Shown here piece by piece: positions 27,669 through 35,430 of a stretch of DNA of 41,381 bases. The stretch is from the NCBI GenBank assembly GCA_036001065.1, contig DASYUQ010000082.1, positions 1 to 41,381 of the forward strand, read 5' to 3'. This stretch comes from Candidatus Methylomirabilota bacterium. Its GTDB lineage: Bacteria > Methylomirabilota > Methylomirabilia > Rokubacteriales > CSP1-6. The position numbers and the translations under genes were made by a program. The notes below the pieces were generated by a model. The model saw only the letters and a program-made list of their open reading frames with translations, did not search any database and was not told the DNA's origin. Position 1 is the stretch's first letter, and each line of letters starts with the position of its first letter.

Positions 27669-29198
27669 TCAGACCAGCGGCACCGCCACGCCCTCCGCTC
27701 GCGGTCGCGACGCCGGGCGCTTCAAGCTGTCTTTGACCACCTCGGCCAGCCGCCGGATCCCCTCGTCGATCCGCGCGGCGGGCACCGACGAAAAGGACAG
27801 CCGGAGCGTGCGCTCGCCGCCGTCCACGAAGAAGGCGGCCCCCGGCGTGAACGCCACCCCGCGCTCGATGGCGCGCGAGAGCAGAGCCGCGGCGTCGAGC
27901 CCGGGCGGCAGAGTCACCAGCAGCGAGAACCCGCCCTGAGGCTCGGTCCAGGTCACGCCCTCCGGCAGGCGCCGCTGGAGCGCTCCCACCAGCAGCGAGC
28001 GCCGCCGGCCGTACTCGCGGGCGACGCGGGCGACGTGACGATCGAGCAGCCGCCGCTCGCAGAACCGGTGGACCGCCGCCTGGAGCAGCGCGCTCGTGTG
28101 CAGATCGGCGAGCTGCTTGGCGGCGGCGAGCCGCTCGATGACGAGCGGCGGCGCCAGCAGCCAGCCCAGGCGCAGCCCCGGGAAGAGGATCTTGGAGAAC
28201 GTCCCGATGTAGATCACGAGCCCGTCGTGGTCCTGCGCCTTGAGCGGGCCCGGCGGCCGGTCGCCGTAGTAGAGACTGGGATCGAAGCCGTCCTCCACGA
28301 TCGGCACCTGATGGCGCGCCGCCGCGGCCAGCAGCCGGCGCCCCGTCTCCGCGCCCATGGCCAGACCCGTGGGGTTGTGGGAGGTCGGCTGGCAGTAGAA
28401 GAGCTTCGGCGCCTGACGCTCGAGCAGCCGTTCGAACACGTCGGCCTGGGGCCCGTCCGCCTTCCAGGGCACGGTGAGGAGCTGGGCCCCGAACGCGCGA
28501 AAGACCTGCACGGCCCGCGGATAGGTCGGCTGCTCGATCGCGACGAAGTCGCCGGGATCGACGAGCGTGCGGGCGATCAGGTCGAAGCCCTGCTGCGAGC
28601 CGTTGACGATCAGGATCTCGTCCGATCGCGCCTCGAGCCCGAAACGCAAGAGATACGTGGACAGGTACCGGCGCAGAGGGGCATAGCCCGCCACCGGCGA
28701 GTACTGGAGCAGCGCCTCGCCCTCCTCCCGCACCACCTCGTTGAGGGCCCGCCGAAAGGCGTCGGTCGGGAAGAGGCCGCTGTCGGGCATGCCGCCGGCG
28801 AAGGAGATCACCGTCCCCGCCAGCCCGTTCGGCGGCACCAGCGCCCGGCGGCGATTGTCCTCGGTCTCGACGATCCGGGCGCTGCGCGAGAAGAGCCCCG
28901 ACCAGTCGATGGGGGGCCGCGCGGCGCTCTCGGGAGCGGCCGGCCGGCCGCGGTCACCGGCGCGCTCGGCGATGAAGGTGCCCTGCCCCACGTGGGACCG
29001 CGCGGCGCCCGAGGCCACCAGCTCCTCGTAGGCGAGCACCACGGTCGCGCGGTTGACGCCCAGGTCCCGGGCCATCTCCCGCGTGGCCGGCAGCTTGACC
29101 CCCGGGAGCAGAAGGCCGTCGCGGACGAGCCGCTCCAGGTGCGCCTGGATCTGGCGGGCCAGCGGGACCGGCTTGCTGCGGTCTAGCGCGATCTGCAT
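27669..29198 (-). CDS. pdxR: MocR/PdxR-type regulator (GntR DNA-binding domain plus aminotransferase-like domain)
   Basis: 509 aa from ATG 29198. Residues 1-75 are a GntR winged helix ([49 protein letters not shown]). From about 120 on it is a fold-type I aminotransferase domain: [47 protein letters not shown] and the PLP lysine in [15 protein letters not shown]. Placed directly before pdxS and pdxT, as PdxR is in Gram-positives, it probably controls PLP synthesis in response to PLP, and may also act on the divergent selenoprotein operon. A true aminotransferase is unlikely because of the DNA-binding domain. Confidence 0.92.
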   Translation of the reverse strand: MQIALDRSKPVPLARQIQAHLERLVRDGLLLPGVKLPATREMARDLGVNRATVVLAYEELVASGAARSHVGQGTFIAERAGDRGRPAAPESAARPPIDWSGLFSRSARIVETEDNRRRALVPPNGLAGTVISFAGGMPDSGLFPTDAFRRALNEVVREEGEALLQYSPVAGYAPLRRYLSTYLLRFGLEARSDEILIVNGSQQGFDLIARTLVDPGDFVAIEQPTYPRAVQVFRAFGAQLLTVPWKADGPQADVFERLLERQAPKLFYCQPTSHNPTGLAMGAETGRRLLAAAARHQVPIVEDGFDPSLYYGDRPPGPLKAQDHDGLVIYIGTFSKILFPGLRLGWLLAPPLVIERLAAAKQLADLHTSALLQAAVHRFCERRLLDRHVARVAREYGRRRSLLVGALQRRLPEGVTWTEPQGGFSLLVTLPPGLDAAALLSRAIERGVAFTPGAAFFVDGGERTLRLSFSSVPAARIDEGIRRLAEVVKDSLKRPASRPRAEGVAVPLV

Positions 29199-29208
29199 AG
29201 GTCGCCTC

Positions 29209-29275
29209 GACCAACCATTTTCGGCCAAAAATCAACCCGGTCAAGCGCCAATTGGTCTACCTGGCGACCGACCAA
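29209..29275. promoter_or_regulatory. Three GACCAA/TTGGTC boxes in the pdxR-selenoprotein intergenic region
   Basis: GACCAA at 29209-29214, TTGGTC at 29252-29257 and GACCAA at 29270-29275; the last two form an inverted repeat with a 12-nt gap, and CCAATTGG overlaps at 29248-29255. A minus-strand promoter TTGACC (29244-29239), N17, AAAATG (29221-29216) fits pdxR. Repeated boxes suit a MocR-type dimer. Confidence 0.5.
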
Positions 29276-29286
29276 ATCGGGCACCG

Positions 29287-29292
29287 TATAAT
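29287..29292 (+). promoter_or_regulatory. -10 box of the selenoprotein operon
   Basis: Perfect TATAAT, 40 nt before the ATG of the CxxU gene, with a weak -35 position lying beside the GACCAA box at 29270. A poor -35 suggests activator control. Confidence 0.55.
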
Positions 29293-29332
29293 GGTCGCGC
29301 GTTAGAGATCCCCCCAGCCAGGAGGCGATTCG

Positions 29333-29629
29333 ATGGCAGAGATGAAGGAGTTCGCAGGTCTGTACTACCGCGAAGGCGCGCTCGACCCCAAGACGATGCA
29401 GCTGGTGGCGCTGGCGGCGATGGCGGCCGCCGGCTGCACCTCCTGAGTGCCGGGACGCTTCGCGGCTGCGAAGCAAGCCGGCGCCACCGAGGACGAGATC
29501 AGCGAGGCCCTCTACTACGCCATGCGCGGGGCGGCCCGGGCGACCTGGTCGACCATCAAGTACATCCCCGGCGTCGAGGACCTCAACAAGGAGTGGAAGA
29601 CGAAGTTCGAGCGCCATTCGAGCAAGTAG
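29333..29629 (+). CDS. AhpD/CMD-like selenoprotein with CxxU motif
   Basis: 98 residues with UGA at 29444-29446 read as selenocysteine. The N-terminal part, from ATG 29333 (AGGAGG 7 nt ahead), ends GCTS; the frame resumes VPGRFAAAKQAGATEDEISEALYYAMRGAARATWSTIKY. Together this is a short carboxymuconolactone decarboxylase/AhpD-type domain whose redox CxxC is C35-T-S-U38. The helix after it (KQAGATEDEISEAL) is the family hallmark. The likely role is thiol-disulfide or peroxide chemistry. The usual His three residues after the CxxC is not obvious. Reading UGA as a stop would leave two useless fragments. First gene of a three-gene operon. Confidence 0.85.
29444..29446 (+). other. In-frame UGA selenocysteine codon of the AhpD-like gene
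   Basis: TGA in the second cysteine position of the CxxC motif, with family-like sequence on both sides in the same frame and a hairpin directly downstream. Confidence 0.82.
29449..29482 (+). promoter_or_regulatory. SECIS-like hairpin of the AhpD-like gene
   Basis: Perfect 7-bp stem GCTTCGC (29457-29463) / GCGAAGC (29468-29474), loop GGCT, and an outer 5-bp stem GCCGG (29449-29453) / CCGGC (29478-29482) across a small internal loop. The loop begins 18 nt after the UGA, as in bacterial SECIS elements. Confidence 0.78.
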
Positions 29630-29741
29630 GCGCCTGACCTGGGGCGGCGCGGGGTCCTGGACGCGACGCTGACGGACCCTGCTCCGCCTCGGGCGCTCAT
29701 CAAGAAGGTCGCCACCAAGGCGCTCGAGGAAGGAGACCGCC

Positions 29742-29921
29742 ATGGCGGGTGAGGCCCCCATCCGGCAGGCCGTGAAGTGGATCGACGAGCATCTCCTCGA
29801 CAACCCCAAGGCGGATCGGGTGAAGCTCATCGACGAGGCATCGCGCCGCTTCGACCTGTCGCCGCTGGACCAGGACTTCCTCATGCGCCACCTCGCCGAG
29901 CGCGCCAGGGACAAGAAGTGA
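29742..29921 (+). CDS. Small hypothetical helical protein, 59 aa
   Basis: Not recognised. MAGEAPIRQAVKWIDEHL begins it, with LLDNPKADRVKLIDEASR and FDLSPLDQDFLMRHL later; charged, helical, no cysteine and no signal. Clear ribosome site AAGGAG. Its TGA overlaps the GTG start of the methyltransferase (GTGA), showing translational coupling. Position makes it a candidate partner of the selenoprotein or methyltransferase. Confidence 0.65.
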   Translation: MAGEAPIRQAVKWIDEHLLDNPKADRVKLIDEASRRFDLSPLDQDFLMRHLAERARDKK

Positions 29922-30694
29922 ACGGTCGGCACGGCCAGCGCGTCCGCGAGCAGTTCGGCCCCAGCGCCGAGGCCTATGTGGCGAGCGTCTCGCACGCGGC
30001 CGGCGCCGACCTCGAGCAGTTGCTGACCTGGGGCCGTGCCCGGCGGCCCGCGCGCGTGCTCGACGTCGCCACCGGCGGCGGCCACACCGCGCTGGCCTTC
30101 GCCGGCCTGGCCACGCGGGTCGTTGCCTTCGATCTCACCGAGCCGATGCTGCGAGCCGCGCGCGAGTTCATCCGGGGCCGGGGCGTGGGTAACCTCGCCT
30201 ACGTGGCCGGCGACGTGGAGGCCCTGCCCTTCCGGCCCGGCGCCTTCGCCGTGGTCACCTGCCGGATCGCCCTCCACCACGTCGCCAACCCCGCCGCCGC
30301 CATCCGCGAGGTCGCGCGCGTGCTGGCCCCCGGCGGCTCGTTCCTCGTCCAGGACATCCTGGGGCACGACGATCTAGAAATCGCCACCTTCATCACCGAG
30401 GTGGAGCGCCGGCGGGATCCCTCGCACGTGCGCGCCTACCGCGCGCGGGAGTGGAAGGCGTTCCTGCGGGGCGCCGGCCTGACGGTGATCGACGAGACGG
30501 TCCTGACGAAGGTCCGCCTCTGGGACGACTGGACGGGGCGCATGCGCATGACGCCAGATGCCCTCCGCGCTCTCGAGGGGTTCGTCCGCGCGGCCCCGGA
30601 GCGTTGCCGCGCCGCGTTCGACTTCAAGCTCACCGACACAAGCGTGGAGTCGTTCACCGACCGCATGCTCCTGCTGCGGGCAGATCGGGACTGA
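29918..30694 (+). CDS. Class I SAM-dependent methyltransferase (UbiE/Methyltransf_11 type)
   Basis: 258 aa from GTG 29918. SAM-binding motif I VLDVATGGGHTALAFA at about residues 45-60, acidic residue in VAFDLTEPMLRAA, AGDVEALPFRPGAFAVVTCRIALHHV and LAPGGSFLVQDI. The last third (WKAFLRGAGLTVIDETVLTKVRLWDDWTGRM) would bind the acceptor, which is unknown. The frame is open further upstream but not protein-like. Cysteines typical of arsenite methyltransferases are absent. Confidence 0.9.
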   Translation: MNGRHGQRVREQFGPSAEAYVASVSHAAGADLEQLLTWGRARRPARVLDVATGGGHTALAFAGLATRVVAFDLTEPMLRAAREFIRGRGVGNLAYVAGDVEALPFRPGAFAVVTCRIALHHVANPAAAIREVARVLAPGGSFLVQDILGHDDLEIATFITEVERRRDPSHVRAYRAREWKAFLRGAGLTVIDETVLTKVRLWDDWTGRMRMTPDALRALEGFVRAAPERCRAAFDFKLTDTSVESFTDRMLLLRADRD

Positions 30695-30750
30695 GTCGCC
30701 CCGGCGACCACACTTGCCGTCCGGCCGGACGACAGAGCACACTGGTGGTC

Positions 30751-31108
30751 GTGGGACAGTTCAAGGTCACTTTGAGGCTGTATCCGAGAAGTGACGGCGC
30801 CGCCAGGGATTTCGATGCTCTCGTAGATTCCGGCGCCGCCTACTCGGTGGCTCCCCGTCCCCCTCCTGGAGGCTCTGGGTTGCCGTCCGCTCCGGACCCA
30901 ACGCGTCGTGATGGCAGACGGGCGCATCGAAGAGTGGGGGCTGACACAGCTCGAGATCGAGTGTCAGGGGCGTCGAGCGACCACTCCGATACTGATGGGA
31001 CCGCCCGATAGCCCGGTGCTCCTCGGCGCGACGACGCTCGAGGAGCTCGGGCTTGGGATGGACCCGCTCAACCGCCGCCTGATCCCTGTCGACGTGTATC
31101 TGGCCTGA
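30751..31108 (+). pseudogene. Retropepsin-like (clan AA) aspartic protease, frameshifted
   Basis: Two frames together make one family member. The first reads GQFKVTLRLYPRSDGAARDFDALVDSGAAYSVAP, with the catalytic Asp-Ser-Gly. The second resumes PVPLLEALGCRPLRTQRVVMADGRIEEWGLTQLEIE, then GPPDSPVLLGATTLEELGLGMDP to the end. A loss of one base (or gain of two) near 30848-30860, in a C-rich run, would explain it. It may be a decayed gene, an assembly error, or a programmed shift. The 3' end overlaps the convergent Smr gene by 41 bp. Start taken at GTG 30751. Confidence 0.65.
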
Positions 31109-31385
31109 CGGGGGGGCGGAGGTGGACGAGGGTGGCGCCGCGGCCGCCGCGCTCGGGCGGAGCGTCAGCGTAGCTGGCCACCAGCGGATGCCGGGCCAGG
31201 AGGGATTGCACGATCGCGCGCTGCACGCCGATCCCCCGCCCGTGAATGAGTCGCACCTCGCTGAAGCCCCGGGCCCGGGCGGCTTCCAGGTACTCCTCCA
31301 CCACCGAGGCGATGTCGCGCGGCGCGAAGGCGTGCAGGTCGAGGGAATCCTCGATGGGAATCCGGACGGGCTCGTCCGGGGTCAC
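31068..31385 (-). CDS. Smr-domain protein (MutS2 C-terminal type)
   Basis: 105 aa from GTG 31385. Stand-alone Smr nuclease-type domain: LDLHAFAPRDIASVVEEYLEAAR, then VRLIHGRGIGVQRAIVQSLL with the His-Gly-Arg-Gly loop, and GGRGATLVHL. The LDLH and HGRG motifs are those of Smr domains that bind or nick nucleic acids, including collided ribosome mRNAs. The basic Gly-rich tail may be an overrun into the overlap with the convergent gene. Confidence 0.88.
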   Translation of the reverse strand: MTPDEPVRIPIEDSLDLHAFAPRDIASVVEEYLEAARARGFSEVRLIHGRGIGVQRAIVQSLLARHPLVASYADAPPERGGRGATLVHLRPPVRPDTRRQGSGGG

Positions 31386-31393
31386 GGCGAGGT

Positions 31394-31427
31394 TTCGGAG
31401 GGGGCCGTAACGTCCGCCCCCTCCGAA
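31394..31427. terminator. 12-bp perfect inverted repeat between the PCP_red-like and Smr genes
   Basis: TTCGGAGGGGGC and GCCCCCTCCGAA with a 10-nt loop, followed on the plus strand by TTTAAAT. The rest of the gap (31386-31506) holds nothing coding. It would separate the two minus-strand genes; no true T-run on the minus side. Confidence 0.45.
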
Positions 31428-31506
31428 TTTAAATCCGCACGCCCCCCGCCGCGTGCTGCTGCCAGTGCTGGAAGCTCGAGAGATCCTCTCCCGAGAGCCT
31501 GCACTG

Positions 31507-31884
31507 TCAGAACGTCGCCGCGCGCTCGAAGAAGGCCACGTCGACCATGCCGACCTGCTCCGCGCGAGCGGTCTCGGCGACCTTCTGGGTGACCATCTGG
31601 CGCACGAAGGGAATCGGGATCCGGCCCAGGCGGTGGATGACCTCCTCGGTGCAGCGGATGCGCGTGCCCGGGAGCACCGGCCCCCCGGACGCCGCCATCT
31701 CCCCGTCGGGAGCGTGCTCGCACGTCTCGGGCACGAGCTGCTGCAGGCGCAGCGACACGTACTCGGTCACCCATTGCTGGATGCTCGCCTTGGCCGCGTC
31801 GATGCTCACCGAGGCCAGCGACGCCTCCAGGCGCGCCAGCCGAGATTCCAGGGCCGCCAGCCGCTGAGCGAGGCTATCGTCCAT
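31507..31884 (-). CDS. Protein with PCP_red-like C-terminal domain, 125 aa
   Basis: N-terminal third is a coiled coil (LAQRLAALESRLARLEASLASV). The C-terminal third, EEVIHRLGRIPIPFVRQMVTQKVAETARAEQVGMVDVAFFERA, resembles the small helical domain found at the end of light-independent protochlorophyllide reductase proteins (PCP_red, PF08369) and as a stand-alone module in many non-photosynthetic bacteria. Function unknown. A TAGCAT box 8 nt before the ATG implies a leaderless transcript separate from the amidase gene. Confidence 0.7.
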   Translation of the reverse strand: MDDSLAQRLAALESRLARLEASLASVSIDAAKASIQQWVTEYVSLRLQQLVPETCEHAPDGEMAASGGPVLPGTRIRCTEEVIHRLGRIPIPFVRQMVTQKVAETARAEQVGMVDVAFFERAATF

Positions 31885-31890
31885 CGGCCG

Positions 31891-33306
31891 TCATGCTAAC
31901 ACGGGCCGCCGCGCGTGCCAGTCGGTGGCCCGCTGGTAGGCGTCGGCGACCCGAAGGACGGTCGCCTCGTCGAACGGCCGGCCCACGAACTGCATGCCGA
32001 TCGGCAGTCCCGCGGTCGAGAACCCGCAAGGCACCGAGCAGGCCGGATGGCCGGAGAAGTTGAAGGGCCGTGTGAGGCGGATGAGGGCCGAGCGCACGTC
32101 CGTCGTTCCGTCACCGAGGGTGGCCTCCGTCTGGCCCAGCACCGTCGCCGTGATCGGCGTGGTCGGGGCCAGGAGCACGTCGCGCCGGGCCAGCGCGCCG
32201 TCGACCTCGGCGCGGACGAGCGCGCGCATCTGCTGGCCGCGCACGTACTGCAGGCCGGTGACGAAGGCGCCCATCCGGAGGCGCTCGCGGACGTCGGGCT
32301 GGTAGTCGGCGGCACGCGTCCGCATCCACTCGGCGTGGTAGGCCAGCGCCTCCGAGGCGACGATGGCGAACGACGCCGGCGCCACGTGCGGCATCGACTC
32401 CAGATCGACCTCGTCCAGCGTGGCGCCGAGCTTCTCCAGCGCCTTGGCCGCGCGCTCCACTGCCTGCCTGACCTCGGGCGCGGCGCCGTCGAGAAAGAAC
32501 TTCTTCAACAGGCCCACGCGCAGCCCCTTGATCTCGCCCGTCAGCGCGCCGACGTAGTCGGGGACGGGCAGGACGCTGGTGGAGGTGTCGAGCGGGTCGT
32601 GCCCCGCCAGGCATCGCAGCATGAGGGCACAGTCCGCGGCCGTCCGCGCCATGGGACCGACGTGGTCCATCGACCACGCCAGCGGTAGCACGCCCGCGCG
32701 GCTGGCGCGCCCATAGGTCGGCTTGAGACCGGTGATGCCGCAGAGCGAGGCCGGGATGCGGATCGACCCGCCGGTGTCTGACCCCAGCGCAGCCGCCACG
32801 AGCCCGGCCGCCACGGCGACACCCGAGCCCGACGACGAGCCGCCGGGGATCCGGGCCTGCGCCGCGTCCCACGGATTGCGGGCCTGACCGTAGTGAGCGT
32901 TCAGCCCCTCGGGCCCGTAGGCGAACTCGTGCATGTTGAGCTTGCCCAGCACGATCGCCCCCGCCGCCCGCAGCCGGGCGACGACCGTGGCGTCCTCCCG
33001 GGGTACGAAGTCGGCCAGGATCTTGGAGCCGCCCGTCGTCCGCACGCCCGCCGTGTTGAACAAATCTTTCAATCCGATCGGCACGCCGTGAAGCGGCCCC
33101 GCCGGCCGCCCGGCGACGAGTTCCGCCTCGGCCTGCCGCGCCGCGCTCAGCGCCTCGTCGGCGCACACGGTGATGAAGGACCGCAGGGAGCGGTCGAGCG
33201 CGGTGATGCGGTCGAGGTGCGCCCGCACCGCCTCCACCGGCGAGACCGCCTTGGTGGCGATCATGCGGGCCAGGTCCGCCGCCGACGCCCAGCAGAGATC
33301 GGCCAT
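31891..33306 (-). CDS. Amidase-signature hydrolase (GatA/AtzE-like)
   Basis: 471 aa amidase-signature enzyme. The Ser-cisSer-Lys triad is seen in [14 protein letters not shown] (Lys near 79), [17 protein letters not shown] and [16 protein letters not shown]. The length and the GatC-like gene one base upstream allow two readings: GatA of Glu-tRNA(Gln) amidotransferase, or AtzE-type amidase with its AtzG-type partner. No gatB is adjacent, and the C-terminal part ([36 protein letters not shown]) fits both. I favour a catabolic amidase. Confidence 0.85.
   Translation of the reverse strand: MADLCWASAADLARMIATKAVSPVEAVRAHLDRITALDRSLRSFITVCADEALSAARQAEAELVAGRPAGPLHGVPIGLKDLFNTAGVRTTGGSKILADFVPREDATVVARLRAAGAIVLGKLNMHEFAYGPEGLNAHYGQARNPWDAAQARIPGGSSSGSGVAVAAGLVAAALGSDTGGSIRIPASLCGITGLKPTYGRASRAGVLPLAWSMDHVGPMARTAADCALMLRCLAGHDPLDTSTSVLPVPDYVGALTGEIKGLRVGLLKKFFLDGAAPEVRQAVERAAKALEKLGATLDEVDLESMPHVAPASFAIVASEALAYHAEWMRTRAADYQPDVRERLRMGAFVTGLQYVRGQQMRALVRAEVDGALARRDVLLAPTTPITATVLGQTEATLGDGTTDVRSALIRLTRPFNFSGHPACSVPCGFSTAGLPIGMQFVGRPFDEATVLRVADAYQRATDWHARRPVLA
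31893..31898 (-). promoter_or_regulatory. -10 box for a leaderless PCP_red-like mRNA
   Basis: TAGCAT on the minus strand overlapping the amidase stop, 8 nt before the ATG at 31884. Confidence 0.35.
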
Positions 33307-33307
33307 C

Positions 33308-33490
33308 TCAGAGCACCCGGTACTGCGTGGTGGGCTCCACGTCGCCCAGCGGCAGCCGCTCCAGGCGCGCGAGGCTCTCCAGCGCGCGCTCGACGGCGCC
33401 CCGGATCGCCTCCAGCTCGGCGTCGCTCCAGTCGAACCCGGCCAGCTGGGCCGAGCGCCGGAGACTGTCGAGGGAAACCGGCGTCGTCAT
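33308..33490 (-). CDS. Small GatC/AtzG-like partner of the amidase, 60 aa
   Basis: SLDSLRRSAQLAGFDWSDAELEAIRGAVERALESLARLERLPLGDVEPTTQ follows the GatC pattern: two helices, then a linker ending VEPTTQYRVL that wraps around the amidase. Shorter than typical GatC (about 95 aa) and near AtzG size. Start at ATG 33490, six bases after a TATTCT box, so probably leaderless. Confidence 0.78.
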   Translation of the reverse strand: MTTPVSLDSLRRSAQLAGFDWSDAELEAIRGAVERALESLARLERLPLGDVEPTTQYRVL

Positions 33491-33496
33491 GCCGGG

Positions 33497-33502
33497 AGAA
33501 TA
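33497..33502 (-). promoter_or_regulatory. -10 box of the GatC-like/amidase operon
   Basis: TATTCT on the minus strand, 6 nt before ATG 33490. No ribosome site follows. Confidence 0.35.
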
Positions 33503-33550
33503 CCGGCAGGCGCGGCCGGAGGCAAGGCTCGAGCGCCGAGCCACGTGCGC

Positions 33551-33556
33551 TACAAT
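33551..33556 (+). promoter_or_regulatory. -10 box of the RACE operon
   Basis: TACAATCG-type box, 8 nt before GTG 33565, implying transcription starts at or next to the start codon. The -35 position has no clear match. Confidence 0.45.
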
Positions 33557-33564
33557 CGGGGCAC

Positions 33565-35430
33565 GTGGCCGTCTCGCTGACCATCCTCGTCGATCCCCGC
33601 GATCCCGCGGCGCGGCGCACTCTGACGGCGCCCGCCGGCACCACGGTGCTCAAGGCCGCCCACGCGGGCGGCGTGGACATCACCGCGACCTGCGGCGGAC
33701 GCGGCCGTTGCACCTCCTGCCGCGTGAAGTTCGTGACCGGCACCATCCCTCCGCCCAGCCTCGCCGACGAGGTGCAGCTCGGGGACGATCTCGTCCGCGA
33801 GGGTTATCGCCTCGCCTGCCAGTGCCGCCTGGAGGAGGCCGTGACGGTCCAGGTGGCGCCGCCGGTGGAGGAGCAATCGTTCCAGATCCTGGGGGCCGGT
33901 CCCGGCGTCACCCGCGCCAGCGGGATCACCATCGACGCGGGGATCGCCAAGCAGGTCGTCAAGGTGTCGCTGCCGCGCGAGGAGCACCACCAGACCTCGG
34001 ACGTCGAGGAACTCGTCGCCGCGGTCGGTCTCGAGCCGGGCGACGTCGGCCCGGGCGTGCTGGCCACCCTGCCGGCGGCGTTGAGGGACGACGGGGGCAC
34101 CGTCACGGTGACGACCTTCGGCCGGCGGGTCCTCGCCGTCGAGCGCGGCGACACGTCCGCGATGAAGTTCGGGCTGGCGATCGACATCGGCACCACCAGC
34201 GTCGTCACCACGCTGGTCGAGCTGGAGTCCGGCGAGCAGCTCGGCTCGGTCTCGAGCCTGAACCCCCAGGCCGTGTTCGGGGGCGACCTCATGTCCCGCA
34301 TCGCCTTCGTCCAGTTCAATCCCGGCAACCTGCGCAGGCTCACGACGCGGATCGTGGGTCTGCTGAACCAGCACATCGCCGAGGTGGGACGCGAGGCCGG
34401 CGTGCTGCCCAAGTGGATCTACAAGGCCGTGGTCGTGGGCAACACCTGCATGCACCACCTGCTACTCGGCATCGATCCTTCGTGGGTGGGGCTGGCCCCC
34501 TACGCCCCGGTCATGCGCCACGCGCTCGTCGTGCCCGCGCGCGAGCTCAACCTCAAGATCGCGCCGGAGGCCCGCGTGTGCCTGCTGCCGCTGGTGGCGG
34601 GCTTCGTCGGGGCCGACGCGGTCGGGGTGGCGCTGGCGACCCGGATCTACGCGAGCGCCGAGGTGCGGGTCGCCGTGGACATCGGCACCAACGGCGAGGT
34701 GATCCTCGGCTCGCGGGAGCGTCTGTGGGCGTGCTCGGCGCCCGCCGGCCCGGCGCTGGAGGGCGCGCAGATCCGTCACGGCATGCGCGGCGCGCTGGGC
34801 GCCATCGACCGCGTCGCGGTGGACGACGACATCCGCGTGCACACGATCGGGGAGGTCGACGCCCTGGGGATCTGCGGATCCGGTCTCATCGACCTCCTGG
34901 CCGGCCTGCTGGAGGCCGGCGTCATCGACGCGACCGGCCTCATCCGCGTGGAGGCGCGCGACGCGCTGCCTCCCGGGCTGCGCGACCGGGTGGTGATGCG
35001 GGGCGAGGAGCGCCAGGTGATCGTGCTGCGGCCGGGGGAGGCGGGCGCCGGGCGCGAGATCGTGCTCACCCAGGACGATGTCCGCCAGGTGCAGCTGGCC
35101 AAGGGCGCGATCGCCTCCGGGGTCGCCATGCTCCTGCACGTCGCCGGCGTCAGGCCCGACCGGCTGGTCGAGCTGATGCTGGCGGGCGGCTTCGGCAACT
35201 ACATCTCGATCTCGAGCGCGCTGCGCATCGGGCTCATCCCACCGCTGCCGCCCGAAAAGGTCCGCTACGTGGGCAACGCGGCCTCGCTCGGCGCCCAGCT
35301 CGCGCTGCTCAGCGAAGCCGAGCGGGCGCGGGCCGCGGAGATCGCCGGCCGCATCGAGCACGTCTCGCTGGCCGCCCATCCGGACTTCGAGCAGATCTTC
35401 GTGGAGTCCATGAACTTCCCGTCCCGATGA
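33565..35430 (+). CDS. Reductive activator of corrinoid enzymes (RACE, RamA-like)
   Basis: ATP-dependent reductase returning Co(II) corrinoid proteins to Co(I). 621 aa from GTG 33565; the open frame upstream is not protein-like. N-terminal [2Fe-2S] ferredoxin domain: C43, C49, C52 (TCGGRGRCTSC) and C85 (RLACQC). From about residue 205 it is an ASKHA fold (DUF4445 family): GLAIDIGTTSVV, LNPQAVFGGDLMSRI, VVGNTCMHHLLLG, VAVDIGTNGEVILG, GICGSGLIDLLAGLL and MLAGGFGNYISI. The UroD-type methyltransferase two genes on is a likely relation; no corrinoid protein is in the window. Confidence 0.92.
   Translation: MAVSLTILVDPRDPAARRTLTAPAGTTVLKAAHAGGVDITATCGGRGRCTSCRVKFVTGTIPPPSLADEVQLGDDLVREGYRLACQCRLEEAVTVQVAPPVEEQSFQILGAGPGVTRASGITIDAGIAKQVVKVSLPREEHHQTSDVEELVAAVGLEPGDVGPGVLATLPAALRDDGGTVTVTTFGRRVLAVERGDTSAMKFGLAIDIGTTSVVTTLVELESGEQLGSVSSLNPQAVFGGDLMSRIAFVQFNPGNLRRLTTRIVGLLNQHIAEVGREAGVLPKWIYKAVVVGNTCMHHLLLGIDPSWVGLAPYAPVMRHALVVPARELNLKIAPEARVCLLPLVAGFVGADAVGVALATRIYASAEVRVAVDIGTNGEVILGSRERLWACSAPAGPALEGAQIRHGMRGALGAIDRVAVDDDIRVHTIGEVDALGICGSGLIDLLAGLLEAGVIDATGLIRVEARDALPPGLRDRVVMRGEERQVIVLRPGEAGAGREIVLTQDDVRQVQLAKGAIASGVAMLLHVAGVRPDRLVELMLAGGFGNYISISSALRIGLIPPLPPEKVRYVGNAASLGAQLALLSEAERARAAEIAGRIEHVSLAAHPDFEQIFVESMNFPSR

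Noticed and set aside
29447-29629. A separate 60-aa gene starting at GTG 29447
   Set aside because: It is the C-terminal half of the CxxU gene; no ribosome site precedes this GTG and the sequence starts inside the domain.
29918-30694. Arsenite methyltransferase (ArsM)
   Set aside because: The conserved cysteines of ArsM are missing; only general SAM motifs are seen.
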